A stretch of DNA of 64,000 nucleotides from Halioxenophilus sp033283405 (GCF_033283405.1 NZ_JAWMQR010000013.1:62001-126000); one strand, 5' to 3'. Positions 46,601-54,734 are shown, counted from the stretch's first letter. A program made the numbers and translations. Notes: generated from the letters alone by a model not told the origin.

Positions 46601-47338
46601 GTTGGAGATGTTCAGTGCTGTTAATCCCGCAAGTGTTGTTACTGCTTTTACCCCCTCAAGGCCCACGTTATTACCAGAAAGATCTAGCGAGTAAAGCTGC
46701 TTGAGTGAAGTTATGCATTCTGCGCCCTCTGGCGTTATTTGATTGTAGCTGAGGTTAAGTGTATTCAAGTTTGATAGTGTGGATAATGCCCTGGCGCCTT
46801 CAGAGCCTAGTTTATTATTGCTGAGATGGAGTGATGTTAAATTGGGTAATGCAGCCAGTGTCTCCACACCCTGCGCGTCGATTCTATTGCTGCTTAGATT
46901 TACTGTAGTAAGCTGCCTGAGTGCACTCAGTTGAGCTACGCCTTTTGACCGAAGGTGATTACCTTGTAAGTTAAGGTGGATCAAATTGGAGAGTAGGGCC
47001 AGCTGTTGTATGCAATCGTCATCAATATGGCTCTGTATTAAAGAGAGGTTTTTTAGTGTAGAGCACTGTTCTAAGCTCTCGAGCTGGCCTGCGAACGGAA
47101 TATTGATAACGACGAGTGTTTCCAAATCTTTTAAGCAGGTTAAGAGTGAAGCAAATTCGATATCTTCATCTTCGAGGTAGATGATTGCTTCTGATCTATC
47201 CGGGCAAAAATCTTCACTTTTGTAAGGTGTAAATGTATTTGAAACTGTTATTTTTCTAACGTGCTTGAGTTCTCCACTTAACACTTCTTTAATGTTTGCA
47301 GTGTTTTCCTGGATCACAATTGGTTGAATGTTGGTCAC
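43646..47338 (-). CDS. Roco-type LRR-Roc-COR GTPase with C-terminal DUF4062/TIR-like domain
   Basis: A 1230-residue multidomain protein. Residues about 60-490 are leucine-rich repeats of the 24-residue type (LxxLxLSxNxIgxxGaxxLaxL), interrupted near 345-375. Residues about 555-720 are a Roc GTPase: Walker A GEGGAGKTSL (563-572) and switch II WDFGGQ (613-618); the base-recognition NKxD is replaced by QNHVGG. A COR region follows to about 900, with a cysteine cluster CICAEC further on. Residues 1068-1225 begin KVFLASSSELKYERDAF, as in DUF4062 and TIR-like effector domains. The start is GTG with AGAGG. DNA is clearly AT-richer than the neighbours, suggesting transfer. A role in signalling or anti-phage defence is an inference from architecture. 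Confidence 0.85.
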   Translation of the reverse strand: MTNIQPIVIQENTANIKEVLSGELKHVRKITVSNTFTPYKSEDFCPDRSEAIIYLEDEDIEFASLLTCLKDLETLVVINIPFAGQLESLEQCSTLKNLSLIQSHIDDDCIQQLALLSNLIHLNLQGNHLRSKGVAQLSALRQLTTVNLSSNRIDAQGVETLAALPNLTSLHLSNNKLGSEGARALSTLSNLNTLNLSYNQITPEGAECITSLKQLYSLDLSGNNVGLEGVKAVTTLAGLTALNISNNQLEKSEGKHAFNAIAKLTALKSLKLNFNRVGPLGIKALKPLEKLTELSMESCDIGNEGIKLLANFKQLTHLNLVNNRIGSLGAKELTTLTQLKVLNLGGESQKIYHKDHLHQQYLNEWQNRIKSSGANHLSTLQKLTTLNLSNNEIGPDGAKALASLNNLITLDLSKNKIGADGIGALSSFKKLTSLNIAHTGLTARDQIDLSSFPMLKLLDISKNSIENTESIQLYQPSQLITLNLSNNPISDLTPFEELIRQGLTPLPNQDGNFANGIGIFDCPIKNPPPEIIERGKNAILNYFTESKAQGTDLLCEAKMLVVGEGGAGKTSLIRRLYKPDKGLPREEETTKGIDIEPVHFNLPNNRPFRLNVWDFGGQHIYHATHQFFLTKRSLYVLVDSSRTNDKTVQDEAFRYWLEVIDTLSDSSPVLIFQNHVGGRSKSIDERGIQKRFTNVKEFHGANLATRNSVDKVKSSIEYHAQSLEHIGDNIPAKWVVIRRALENLAKSKPFISLDEYFKLYREHIEFNRERALFLSQYFHDLGVFLHFQDDPMLNKIVILQNNWATEAVFNVLDDSEITARLGRFTSEDCNRIWSNANYENVRGELLALMCKFELCYELADSIPKTWLATQLLPASMPETLENWPREGDISLLYRYDFLPKGIINRLMVRMNRFVNDPTLAWNYGILFKKGETQLLAQETGSGNEISLRARGPEAKSLLSVIANDIDTINHSFTGLRHKVKKFIPCICAECRNSDDPHLYGESHLLRRKDRNSLQVECEKSFQKVNVLELLDGLKLSIPGWAKEPHPTLSPSPTNEPAPKTNTPIKLKTIKVFLASSSELKYERDAFDLYFRRQNDHYKNINIHLEIIRWEYFLDAMSETRLQDEYNKAIEACDIFVSLFKTKTGKYIEEEFDTAHKQFKNAGKPKIYTYFQETEVPIHSLDLNDLISLRTFQEKLKALGHFHTTFKSKEDLHLKFKDQLQILSKDLIATH

Positions 47339-47789
47339 GGTGTCCTCTCCCTGGTCCCTGTCTCTCTGGGTTGCAGTCGTTGATTGTGATTATTATGAAC
47401 TTTTGAGCTGCGTCACTTGGTAGTAGTGCATTGGGACCCATGGATTATCCCGACCCGATTGTTTTCTTTGTTGATTTGTTGAAAAGGGTTGCTTAAGACT
47501 TACTGAGTTTGAGGGGAGCTGCGTAATAGTGTTTGTCAGTTGCGGCCGATTTACCTGAGGGTTTTGTGTGTTGTTGGTGGTGATTGCAGTATTTGGGGTG
47601 GGGTTATGGTGCTGGTTGGGTGGAGAGCTGATTTTTAGTCCGTCGTTCTGACCGGCTTGATTTGGTTTGTTTGCTATCGGGGTATTTGCAGGGAGTAATG
47701 CCACAGCTGCTCGCGGATTCGGGCGTGGCCACCACTTTGCTTTGGGTCTCTCTTCAGCGAGTGGCGGAGTAGTTAAGCTTTTTTTATCG
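47339..47789. other. Leader side of the Roco gene, no other gene supported
   Basis: About 450 bp upstream of the Roco start. A minus-strand open frame crosses it, but its Asn/Thr/Pro/Gln-rich translation and its origin inside the adjacent repeat argue against a gene. Promoter not identified. Confidence 0.4.
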
Positions 47790-48124
47790 ATTGCCATCGA
47801 GGTGGCGGGGTCCCGCCCCCGTGGGTGGGTCAAGACCTTTACCTAGTACATCCATGGGCTTGGTAACAGCCACTCGCTGCAGGGCGAGCAGCTTGCTGCG
47901 TTACTCCCTGCAAATACCCCGATGGCAATCGAACCACCCCATGCATCAGCATGCCACTTTAGCTGCAGCGAACCTGAGCACAGCGGAGATTTAGCACGAA
48001 ATGGGGAGCCACTCGCTGCATTCATCCCTGTCTGCTCACCCGAAGTGTGAGTCAAACGCACCGGCAGGCGTATCTTGTAGCCAACAAATCCCAAGCTAGC
48101 GGGCCCCGCAACCTCGATGGCAAT
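47790..48124. repeat. Dispersed repeat copy 2 with terminal inverted repeats
   Basis: The left end ATTGCCATCGAGGTGGCGGG (from 47790) matches, inverted, the right end at 48100-48124 (reads ATTGCCATCGAGGTTGCGGG on the other strand). The 335-bp unit has no transposase and resembles a non-autonomous, MITE-like element. An internal stretch at 47920-47944 matches 53937-53961 with two differences. It lies between the Roco gene start side and the 3' end of the allophanate hydrolase gene. Confidence 0.65.
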
Positions 48125-48131
48125 AAAAAAA

Positions 48132-49934
48132 CTACCCCTTACTGGCTAAGTAAGTCCGCCACCCGCCAAACTGCGTTATCTCCTCCGCCCCATCCACGCC
48201 ACAAGGCTCACAAATAAAGCCACTCACCCACCGTCCATCGGCCAGCTCTACCTTGCCAATCCCCAAGGGCGCGGGGATGCCGGCGACGAAGCTGCCGAAT
48301 TCGGCGGCGGGTACCCGCCATACCTCCATGGCGATGGCGCGGCCGTTGGCCTCGTCGCGGATCATGCCGGGGCGGTAGGGGGGGCCGCCGGCCAGGGCGT
48401 AGAAGCGATAGCAGGGGGCGGAGTCGACGGCTGCCACCAGGCTGGCGCCGCGCTCTTTGAGCTGCCAGTTGAGGGGCAGGCCGTCGAGGTGGGCGCCGCA
48501 GACGGCGACGTCGATGGTGTTGGGGGCGGCCACCGGATTAGTGGCGGCGGCGGGTGCCGGCATGCCTTTGCCGACGCTGTCGAGCGGGCAGGCCTGTTGG
48601 ATGCGGTTGCCGATGGCCATCAGCGCCCGGTCACTGAAGGCGGGGCCGATGAGGGTGAGGCCAAAGGGCATACCCTCACTGGTGAACTGGGTGGGGATGG
48701 CGAGGCCGGCCATATCCAGCAGGTTCACATAGTTGGTGTAGTAGCCGAGGTTGCTGTTGTAGAGGATGGGCTCGGCCAGCAGCTCGGCCACTGTGTAGTG
48801 GCGGCCGGCGGTGGGAGTGAGCAGGGCGTCGACCTGCTCCAGTTGGGCATAGCAGGCCTGGCGCAGGCTCTGCAGCCGGTACTGGGCGCTGAACAGGTCG
48901 GTGGCGAGCTTGCTGCCGCCCGGTTCGATAATGGTGCGGATCACCGGCAGCAGGGCTTCGGGTTTCTCTTGCACCAGGGGCAGGGCGGCCAGGTAGCGTT
49001 CGCTCACCCAGGGACCCTCGTAGAGCAGCAGGGCGGCTTCGTTAAAGGGGGCGTAGTCGAGCTCGACCAGTTCGATACCGGCCTGGGCGATCTCGTCGAG
49101 GCTCTTCTGGTAGGCCTGGGCGTAGCTGTCACTGCCAAAAAATTTCAGCTGGTCGGCGGGAATCACGCCCAGCTTTAATGGCCCGCTGCGCATGCCAAAG
49201 CTGCGCGCGCTGTTGTGGAAGGGGTTTTTGCGGCTGTAGCCATCTTCGCTGTCGAAGCCCTCGGCCACGGCCAGTACCTGGTTGGCGTCGTCCAGGGTGA
49301 GGGCAAAGATGCTGATGCAGTCGAGGGTCTGGCAGGCGGGCAGCATGCCGCGGTTGGAGAGCAGACCGCGGCTCGGCTTAACCCCCACCAGGTTGTTGAA
49401 GCAGGCCGGCACCCGGCCGGAGCCGGCGGTGTCGGTGCCGAGGCTGAAGCTGGCCAACCCCAGCGCCACGGAGACCGCCGACCCGGAGCTGGAGCCGCCG
49501 CTGATGTAGTCCGGATCGAAGCTGTTGTGGCACTCGCCGTAGGGGGAGCGGGTGCCGTTGAGGCCGGTGGCGAGTTGGTCGAGGTTGCCCTTGCCCACGG
49601 GGATGGCGCCGGCGTCGAGCAGCTGCTGCACGACAAAGGCCGATTCGCCGGGGGTGTAGGCGAACTCCGGGCAGGCGGCGGTGGTGGTGATGCCGGCCAG
49701 GTCGATGTTGTCTTTAATCACAAACGGAATGCCCCACAGGGGGTGGCTGGCGATGGCTTTGTCGGCCAGGGCGGCCAGATAGGGGGCCTGCTCCTCGGCG
49801 CTCAACAGGTGAATAAAGATATTGCGGTCGCTGAACTCGGCGGCCCGCTGGCGGATCTCGGCCATTAACGTATCCGGGCTTAACGAGCCCTCGCTGTAGG
49901 CTTGGCGCAGGGCGCTGACCGTCATGGTTTGCAT
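48132..49934 (-). CDS. atzF: Allophanate hydrolase
   Basis: A 600-residue amidase-signature enzyme hydrolysing allophanate to 2 NH3 and 2 CO2. The catalytic Lys-cisSer-Ser triad is visible: Lys in IPFVIKDNIDLAG (about 74), the cis-Ser in GGSSSGSAVSVA and the nucleophile Ser in LGTDTAGSGR. The C-terminal 130 residues are the allophanate-hydrolase-C domain (VAVCGAHLDGLPLNWQLKERGA; FALAGG-like), needed for full activity in this family. ATG 49934 has AAGGAG 8 bp upstream; a TTG one codon earlier is unlikely. It is the last gene of the operon, 63 bp after the carboxylase, and supplies the final step of the pathway. Confidence 0.95.
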   Translation of the reverse strand: MQTMTVSALRQAYSEGSLSPDTLMAEIRQRAAEFSDRNIFIHLLSAEEQAPYLAALADKAIASHPLWGIPFVIKDNIDLAGITTTAACPEFAYTPGESAFVVQQLLDAGAIPVGKGNLDQLATGLNGTRSPYGECHNSFDPDYISGGSSSGSAVSVALGLASFSLGTDTAGSGRVPACFNNLVGVKPSRGLLSNRGMLPACQTLDCISIFALTLDDANQVLAVAEGFDSEDGYSRKNPFHNSARSFGMRSGPLKLGVIPADQLKFFGSDSYAQAYQKSLDEIAQAGIELVELDYAPFNEAALLLYEGPWVSERYLAALPLVQEKPEALLPVIRTIIEPGGSKLATDLFSAQYRLQSLRQACYAQLEQVDALLTPTAGRHYTVAELLAEPILYNSNLGYYTNYVNLLDMAGLAIPTQFTSEGMPFGLTLIGPAFSDRALMAIGNRIQQACPLDSVGKGMPAPAAATNPVAAPNTIDVAVCGAHLDGLPLNWQLKERGASLVAAVDSAPCYRFYALAGGPPYRPGMIRDEANGRAIAMEVWRVPAAEFGSFVAGIPAPLGIGKVELADGRWVSGFICEPCGVDGAEEITQFGGWRTYLASKG

Positions 49935-49997
49935 CAAACTAACTCCTTGGTAGTGCGGTGTGCACGGCTTGGGTCCAAATAGAAATATCGTGTCTGT

Positions 49998-52900
49998 TTA
50001 GTTGTCGTCAGGGGTTAACACCACCAGCGCCTGGCCGGCGCTGACCGCCTGGCCGGCGCCGCGCAACAGGTGGCTGACGGTGCCGGCGGCGTGGGCATGC
50101 ACCGGAATCTCCATCTTCATCGACTCCAGTACCAGCAGGGTCTGGCCGGCTTGCACCGTATCGCCCACGGAAACCTCCGTCTGCCAGACACTGCCCGAGA
50201 CCGGGCTGTCGATCACCACGCTATCTTCGGGCCAGCTCTGCTCCTCGTCGCCGGCCTCCTGCTCGGGAGCGTCGTAGTGGAACTGCCCCTGGGCGTGCCA
50301 GTGGGCCAGCTCCTCGGCAAAGGCGGCCTGGCGCTGCTGGTTAAAGGTGGTAATAGCATCGGCCTGGTCGTCGAGGAAGGCTTGGTAGTCGGCCAGGCTG
50401 AATTGTGTCTCCTCAATTTTGAGCGGATAGCGCCCCTGGGGGAAATCCTGGCGGATCTGCAGCAGCTGGTCGTGGCTCACTTCGTAGAAGCGGATCTGGT
50501 CGAAGAAGCGCAGCAGCCACGGCTCCTTAAATTCGACGGTCTGGCGGTAGCGGTTCCACATCTGCAGGGTGCGGCCGACAAACTGGTAGCCGCCCGGCCC
50601 CTCCATGCCGTAGACGCAGAGGTAGGAGCCGCCGATACCCACCGAGTTCTCTGCCGTCCAGGTACGCGCCGGGTTGTACTTGGTGGTCACCAGCCGGTGG
50701 CGTGGATCCACGGGGGTGGCCACCGGCGCCCCCAGGTAGACGTCGCCCAGGCCCATCACCAGGTAGGCGGCGTCGAACACCACCTGCTTAACGGCCTCAA
50801 TGCTGGCCAGGCCGTTGATGCGCCGGATGAACTCCAGGTTGCTGGGGCACCAGGGGGCGTTGGCGCGCACCGACTGCTGATACTTGGCAATCGCCAGGTG
50901 GCAGGCCTCGTCGTCCCAGGAGAGGGGAATATGGACGATGCGCGAGGGTACGCTCAGCTCGTCGAGGGTGTCGTCGAGCACCGCCTCGGCTGACTGCAGA
51001 TGGTTGAGCAGCTGCTCGTGGCTGAGCTGCTGGCTGTCGTAGTGCACCTGCAGCGAGCGGATACCCGGGGTGAGCTCCTTCAGTCCGGCCAGAGGGTTGG
51101 CCTGCAGCCAGCGCATCAGGGCGTGGGCGCGAAAGCGCAGGCGGATATCGAGCACCTCGGGGCCGTACTCTACCAACAGGAAGTGGTCGCCGGCGGCACG
51201 ATAGACCACCCGTTCTCCTTTTTCGTCCTCGGGAATGAGCGCCAGAATAGGGCTTTCCGGGGCTACCTCAGGCACCGTCATCGGCACCGGCTGCAGGCTG
51301 GCCAGGGCCTGGTGTTGGGCCGCCTCCAGGGCCACGGCGCTCTCCAGGCTGACCGGCACAAAGCGCACCTTGTCGCCGGCGCGCAGCTGGCCCAGTTTCC
51401 ACAGGTCAGCGCTGATTACCGTCGCCGGGCAGACAAAGCCGCCCAGCGAGGGGCCATCCGGGCCGAGAATCACCGGCATGTCACCGGTGAAGTCGACTGT
51501 GCCGAAGGCGTAGGCGTTGTCGTGAATATTGGAGGGGTGCAGCCCTGCCTCACCGCCGTCGGCCCGGGCCCAGTGGGGTTTGGGGCCGATCAAACGGACG
51601 CCGGTGCGGCTGGAGTTGTAGTGCACCTCCCAGTCGCTGGCGAAGAAGCTGGCGATGCCGTCGTCGGTGAAGAAGTCGGGGGCGCCGTGGGGGCCGTAGA
51701 TCACCCGCAGTTCGGTGGTGTGGCTAAGCGCCGGGCGCAAGCTGTCGGCCAGGGGCGTGGCCGCTACCGGTGCCGACTGGCCAAAGTGGAGGCTGTCGCC
51801 GGCGCGCAGGGCGCGGCCGTTGTGGCCGCCAAACTGGCCCAGGGTAAAGGTGGCGCGGGAGTCGAGGTAGGCCGGACAGTGCAGGCCACCGGCCAGCGCC
51901 AGGTAGGCGCGGGCGCCGGCACCGGTGATGCGGCCGAGCACCAGGGTCTGGCCGGCGGCCACCGCCACCGGCTGGTAGGCGGGCAGCGGCTGGCCGTCGA
52001 GCTCGGCTTTGATCTCGGCTCCGGTGAGGACAATAGTGGTGGCGCCGATAAACTTCAGGCTCGGCCCCTGCAGGGTGATCTCCAGGCCGGCGGCCGCCTC
52101 CGGGTTGCCCAGCAGACGGTTGGCCAGGCGGAAGCTGTAGCTGTCGAAGGGGCCGGAGGGGGGCACGCCCACATGCCAGTAGCCACTGCGGCCGGGGTAG
52201 TCCTGAATGGTGGTTTGGGTGCCGCCACTGAGCACATCGACGCGACTTGGCTGGTAGCGGAAGTCGTTCAGGTAGCGGGTGGTGACCCGGCCGGCGTGCA
52301 GTTGCGGGTCGGCCACCAGGGCGCGCAGGTAACCGAGGTTGGTCTCGCTGCCGTAGAGCTCGGTCTGGGCGAGGGTGTCGGCCAGTTTGGTGAGCGCTTG
52401 CTCACGGTTGGCGGCATGCACAATCACCTTGGCCAGCATCGGGTCGAACCAGGGTGGAATCTCAATGCCGGACTCCAGCCAGTGGTCGATGCGAATACCG
52501 GGACCTTGGGGAAAGGCAACATGGCTAAGCAGGCCGGCGCAGGGTTGGAAGTCGCGGTAGGGGTCTTCGGCGTAGACCCGTACCTGAATGGCGTGGCCCT
52601 GGGGGGTGAGCGTGGCGCGGGCGGCGCTGAGGTCCGGCGGTTGGCCTGCGGCCAAGGCCAGCATCCACGCCACCAGGTCGACACCAAACACCTCTTCGGT
52701 AACACCGTGCTCCACCTGTAAGCGAGTATTCACTTCCAGGAAATAAAAAGCCTCGGTGTCGGCATCGACAATAAACTCCACGGTGCCGGCGTTGCGGTAG
52801 TGGACACTGGCCAGCAGCTGCTCGGCGGTCTGGTGCAGTTGGCTGCGTACGGCCTCGCTCAGGTTGGGGGCCGGGCACTCTTCCACCACCTTTTGATTGC

Positions 52901-53597
52901 GCCGCTGGCTGGAGCAGTCGCGCTCGCCAATAGCCAGCGCCTGGCCCTGGCCGTCGCCAAACACCTGCACCTCGATATGGCGCGCGCGGGCGATGTACTT
53001 CTCTAAAAAGACGCTGTCGTCGGCAAAGTTGTTGGCCCCCAGCCGCTTGACGCTGTCGTAGCCCTTGCTCAGCTCCTCGGCCGAGTGACACAGCGCCATG
53101 CCGATACCGCCGCCACCGGCGCTGCTTTTTAACATCACCGGGTAGCCGATGCGCGCGGCTTCGGCCAGCGCTTCGTCGAGGCTGGCCAAGAGATCGGTAC
53201 CGGGCACCAGCGGCACACTGGCCGCCTCGGCCAGGGCGCGCGCCTTGTGCTTCAGGCCAAAGCCTTGCATCTGTTCGGGGGTGGGGCCGACAAAGGCGAT
53301 ACCGGCCGCCTCACACAGGCCGACAAACTCGGCGTTCTCGCTCAAAAAGCCGTAGCCCGGGTGAATCGCCTGGGCGCCGGTGGCAGTGGCAATCTCCAGC
53401 AGCTTCTGCTTGTTGAGGTAGGTCTGGCTGGCGTCGCCCTCGCCCAGGCTGACTGCCTCGTCGGCGTGTTTGACGTGCAGGCTGTCGCGGTCGGATTCGG
53501 CGTAGACTGCCACCGACTGGATGCCCAACCGTTTGAGGGTGCGGATAATGCGCACGGCGATGGCGCCGCGGTTGGCGATTAGGACTTTGGTGAACAT
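49998..53597 (-). CDS. Biotin-dependent carboxylase, urea carboxylase family; probable guanidine carboxylase
   Basis: A 1199-residue protein: biotin carboxylase with ATP-grasp (1-450; FTKVLIANRGAIAVRI, SSAGGGGIGMALC), carboxyltransferase domains of AHS1/AHS2 type (about 465-1080; PSGPFDSYSFRLANRLLG), and a biotinyl domain with Lys1161 in ESMKMEIP. Family members carboxylate urea to allophanate or guanidine to carboxyguanidine. Guanidine is favoured here: a guanidine-II riboswitch lies 10 bp upstream, a guanidine-I element heads the operon, and the DUF1989 pair is present. Asp702 (in VDFTGD) sits where yeast urea carboxylases appear to have Asn; that comparison is from memory. ATG 53597 has TAGGA upstream and gives the standard N-terminus. 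Confidence 0.92.
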   Translation of the reverse strand: MFTKVLIANRGAIAVRIIRTLKRLGIQSVAVYAESDRDSLHVKHADEAVSLGEGDASQTYLNKQKLLEIATATGAQAIHPGYGFLSENAEFVGLCEAAGIAFVGPTPEQMQGFGLKHKARALAEAASVPLVPGTDLLASLDEALAEAARIGYPVMLKSSAGGGGIGMALCHSAEELSKGYDSVKRLGANNFADDSVFLEKYIARARHIEVQVFGDGQGQALAIGERDCSSQRRNQKVVEECPAPNLSEAVRSQLHQTAEQLLASVHYRNAGTVEFIVDADTEAFYFLEVNTRLQVEHGVTEEVFGVDLVAWMLALAAGQPPDLSAARATLTPQGHAIQVRVYAEDPYRDFQPCAGLLSHVAFPQGPGIRIDHWLESGIEIPPWFDPMLAKVIVHAANREQALTKLADTLAQTELYGSETNLGYLRALVADPQLHAGRVTTRYLNDFRYQPSRVDVLSGGTQTTIQDYPGRSGYWHVGVPPSGPFDSYSFRLANRLLGNPEAAAGLEITLQGPSLKFIGATTIVLTGAEIKAELDGQPLPAYQPVAVAAGQTLVLGRITGAGARAYLALAGGLHCPAYLDSRATFTLGQFGGHNGRALRAGDSLHFGQSAPVAATPLADSLRPALSHTTELRVIYGPHGAPDFFTDDGIASFFASDWEVHYNSSRTGVRLIGPKPHWARADGGEAGLHPSNIHDNAYAFGTVDFTGDMPVILGPDGPSLGGFVCPATVISADLWKLGQLRAGDKVRFVPVSLESAVALEAAQHQALASLQPVPMTVPEVAPESPILALIPEDEKGERVVYRAAGDHFLLVEYGPEVLDIRLRFRAHALMRWLQANPLAGLKELTPGIRSLQVHYDSQQLSHEQLLNHLQSAEAVLDDTLDELSVPSRIVHIPLSWDDEACHLAIAKYQQSVRANAPWCPSNLEFIRRINGLASIEAVKQVVFDAAYLVMGLGDVYLGAPVATPVDPRHRLVTTKYNPARTWTAENSVGIGGSYLCVYGMEGPGGYQFVGRTLQMWNRYRQTVEFKEPWLLRFFDQIRFYEVSHDQLLQIRQDFPQGRYPLKIEETQFSLADYQAFLDDQADAITTFNQQRQAAFAEELAHWHAQGQFHYDAPEQEAGDEEQSWPEDSVVIDSPVSGSVWQTEVSVGDTVQAGQTLLVLESMKMEIPVHAHAAGTVSHLLRGAGQAVSAGQALVVLTPDDN

Positions 53598-53606
53598 GGT
53601 TCCTAC

Positions 53607-53660
53607 CGTGTGGGTCGTCCCACCGAAATTGTTGGTGTTGGGGGTCGTCCCCCAACGGTT
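53607..53660 (-). promoter_or_regulatory. Guanidine-II (mini-ykkC) riboswitch
   Basis: On the minus strand two hairpins with identical ACGA loops stand in tandem: P1 GTTGGGGG-ACGA-CCCCCAAC (53656 to 53637) and P2 GTGGG-ACGA-CCCAC (53623 to 53610), 13 nt apart. The ribosome site and ATG of the carboxylase follow directly. Paired GGG-ACGR-CCC hairpins just before a ribosome site define the guanidine-II class, where ligand-induced loop-loop contact frees the ribosome site. Upstream, CCCCAACGG (53683 to 53675) could pair with the 5' half of P1 (CCGTTGGGG), giving an alternative fold. Confidence 0.9.
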
Positions 53661-53733
53661 GTTTTCTGTTTGCCCCGTTGGGGCTTTTGTTTGTTGCTGT
53701 TTGTTGGGTGGTGTTAATGGCGCATTGCCCATG

Positions 53734-54020
53734 CGGTTGCCACCGTGGGTTTTGCGGGGTTCCGCCCCCGCGCGAGGCGTCAGGGGTGTTGCTTGCCCAA
53801 CACCCCTAACAACCCCAAGGGCACCCTGGCAACACTCGGCCTTCGGCTTGCCTCCCTCTGATCAAATTTCGGGGGTCGCGCTTACAGCCGGGGCGGCCTT
53901 CCGCATCCATGGTGGTTGGGCGGGCCCCCGCAGCCTCGATGGCAATCGCACCAACCCATGCGGCAGCATTACCACCGTTACGGCAGCAACTCCCTACCTT
54001 CCCACCCGATGGATGAACCA
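53734..54020. repeat. Dispersed repeat family, copy 3
   Basis: The left end resembles GGTTGCCACCG..TTTGCGGGGTTCCGCCCCC. An inverted right end (GCGGGCCCCCGCAGCCTCGA onwards) lies near 53920-53945. Shared blocks with copy 1: GGCAACACTCGGCCT (53828-53842), GTCGCGCTTACAG (53875-53887) and CAGCAACTCCCT (53984-53995). A 10-bp hairpin AGGGGTGTTG/CAACACCCCT lies at about 53781-53806. It occupies the intercistronic space between the DUF1989 gene and the guanidine-II riboswitch, inside the operon. Confidence 0.65.
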
Positions 54021-54086
54021 CAACCACTGGCGGATCACTTCGCTCTCAATTTGTCCGATTGGATGCTCCGGCAACCCCACCGCCAA

Positions 54087-54722
54087 TCAATCCCAAACCA
54101 AAATCTCCACCGGCGTAGGATCATAACCATTACAGGGGTTATTCAACTGCGGGCAGTTGCTGATCAGCACCACCACATCCATCAACGCCTTCATCTCCAC
54201 ATATTTGCCCGGGGCACTGATGCCATCCTCAAATGTGAGACCGCCGGTTTCGGTGACGGGGACGTTCATAAAGAAGTTGATGTTGTGGGTGATATCGCGC
54301 TTGCCGATGCCGTATTCCGGGTGTTCGGCCACGGCCAGCATCCAGCTATCCCGGCAGGCGTGCATGCAGCGCTTTTCCAGGCTATAGCGCACGGTGTTGC
54401 TCTCAGTGGCACAGGCGCCACCTAGGGTGTCGTGGCGGCCGCAGGTGTCGGCGGTGATCTCCAGCATGGGGCGGTTGAGGTTGGTGCGCAGCACGCTGCC
54501 GGCGGTGAGGTAGACGTTGCCCTGTTCGCGAATGGTGTCCATGGCGCTGTAGCGCTCGCTGGGATCATCGGCGCTGTAGAAGAGGGTGTCGGCGGCCTGG
54601 TTGCCTTCCAGGTCGAGGATGCGCAGGGTCTGGCCGGCGAGCAGTTTGCCGATGTAGTAGTCGCCGGCATCGATCACCTGGCGGGCGCTGGCTTGTTCGG
54701 GCAGTAGGTTACTGGTTTTCAT
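54087..54722 (-). CDS. DUF1989 protein UAAP2; carboxyguanidine deiminase-like subunit
   Basis: A 211-residue protein of the urea amidolyase-associated protein 2 type (DUF1989). Conserved blocks: LAGQTLRILDLEGNQAADTLFYSADDPSERYSAMDT (read in two parts at about 28-63), ITADTCGRHDTLGGAC and the C-terminal NCPQLNNPCNGYDPTPVEI, whose cysteines probably bind metal. In characterised guanidine pathways two DUF1989 proteins form a heteromeric deiminase converting carboxyguanidine to allophanate, bridging the carboxylase and allophanate hydrolase flanking it here. AAGGAG precedes ATG 54722; the UAAP1 stop is 12 bp upstream. Confidence 0.92.
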   Translation of the reverse strand: MKTSNLLPEQASARQVIDAGDYYIGKLLAGQTLRILDLEGNQAADTLFYSADDPSERYSAMDTIREQGNVYLTAGSVLRTNLNRPMLEITADTCGRHDTLGGACATESNTVRYSLEKRCMHACRDSWMLAVAEHPEYGIGKRDITHNINFFMNVPVTETGGLTFEDGISAPGKYVEMKALMDVVVLISNCPQLNNPCNGYDPTPVEILVWD

Positions 54723-54734
54723 GGTGGCGGCTCC

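Noticed and set aside
47393..47833. A 146-codon minus-strand open frame upstream of the Roco gene
   Set aside because: Begins inside the dispersed repeat, Asn/Thr/Pro/Gln-rich low complexity, no family or good ribosome site.
51000..52721. A 573-codon plus-strand open frame
   Set aside because: Antisense shadow of the carboxylase gene caused by high GC and codon bias.
48132..53597. Simple urea amidolyase assignment for the carboxylase/hydrolase pair
   Set aside because: Two guanidine riboswitches and the DUF1989 pair point to guanidine; use of urea as an additional substrate is not excluded.
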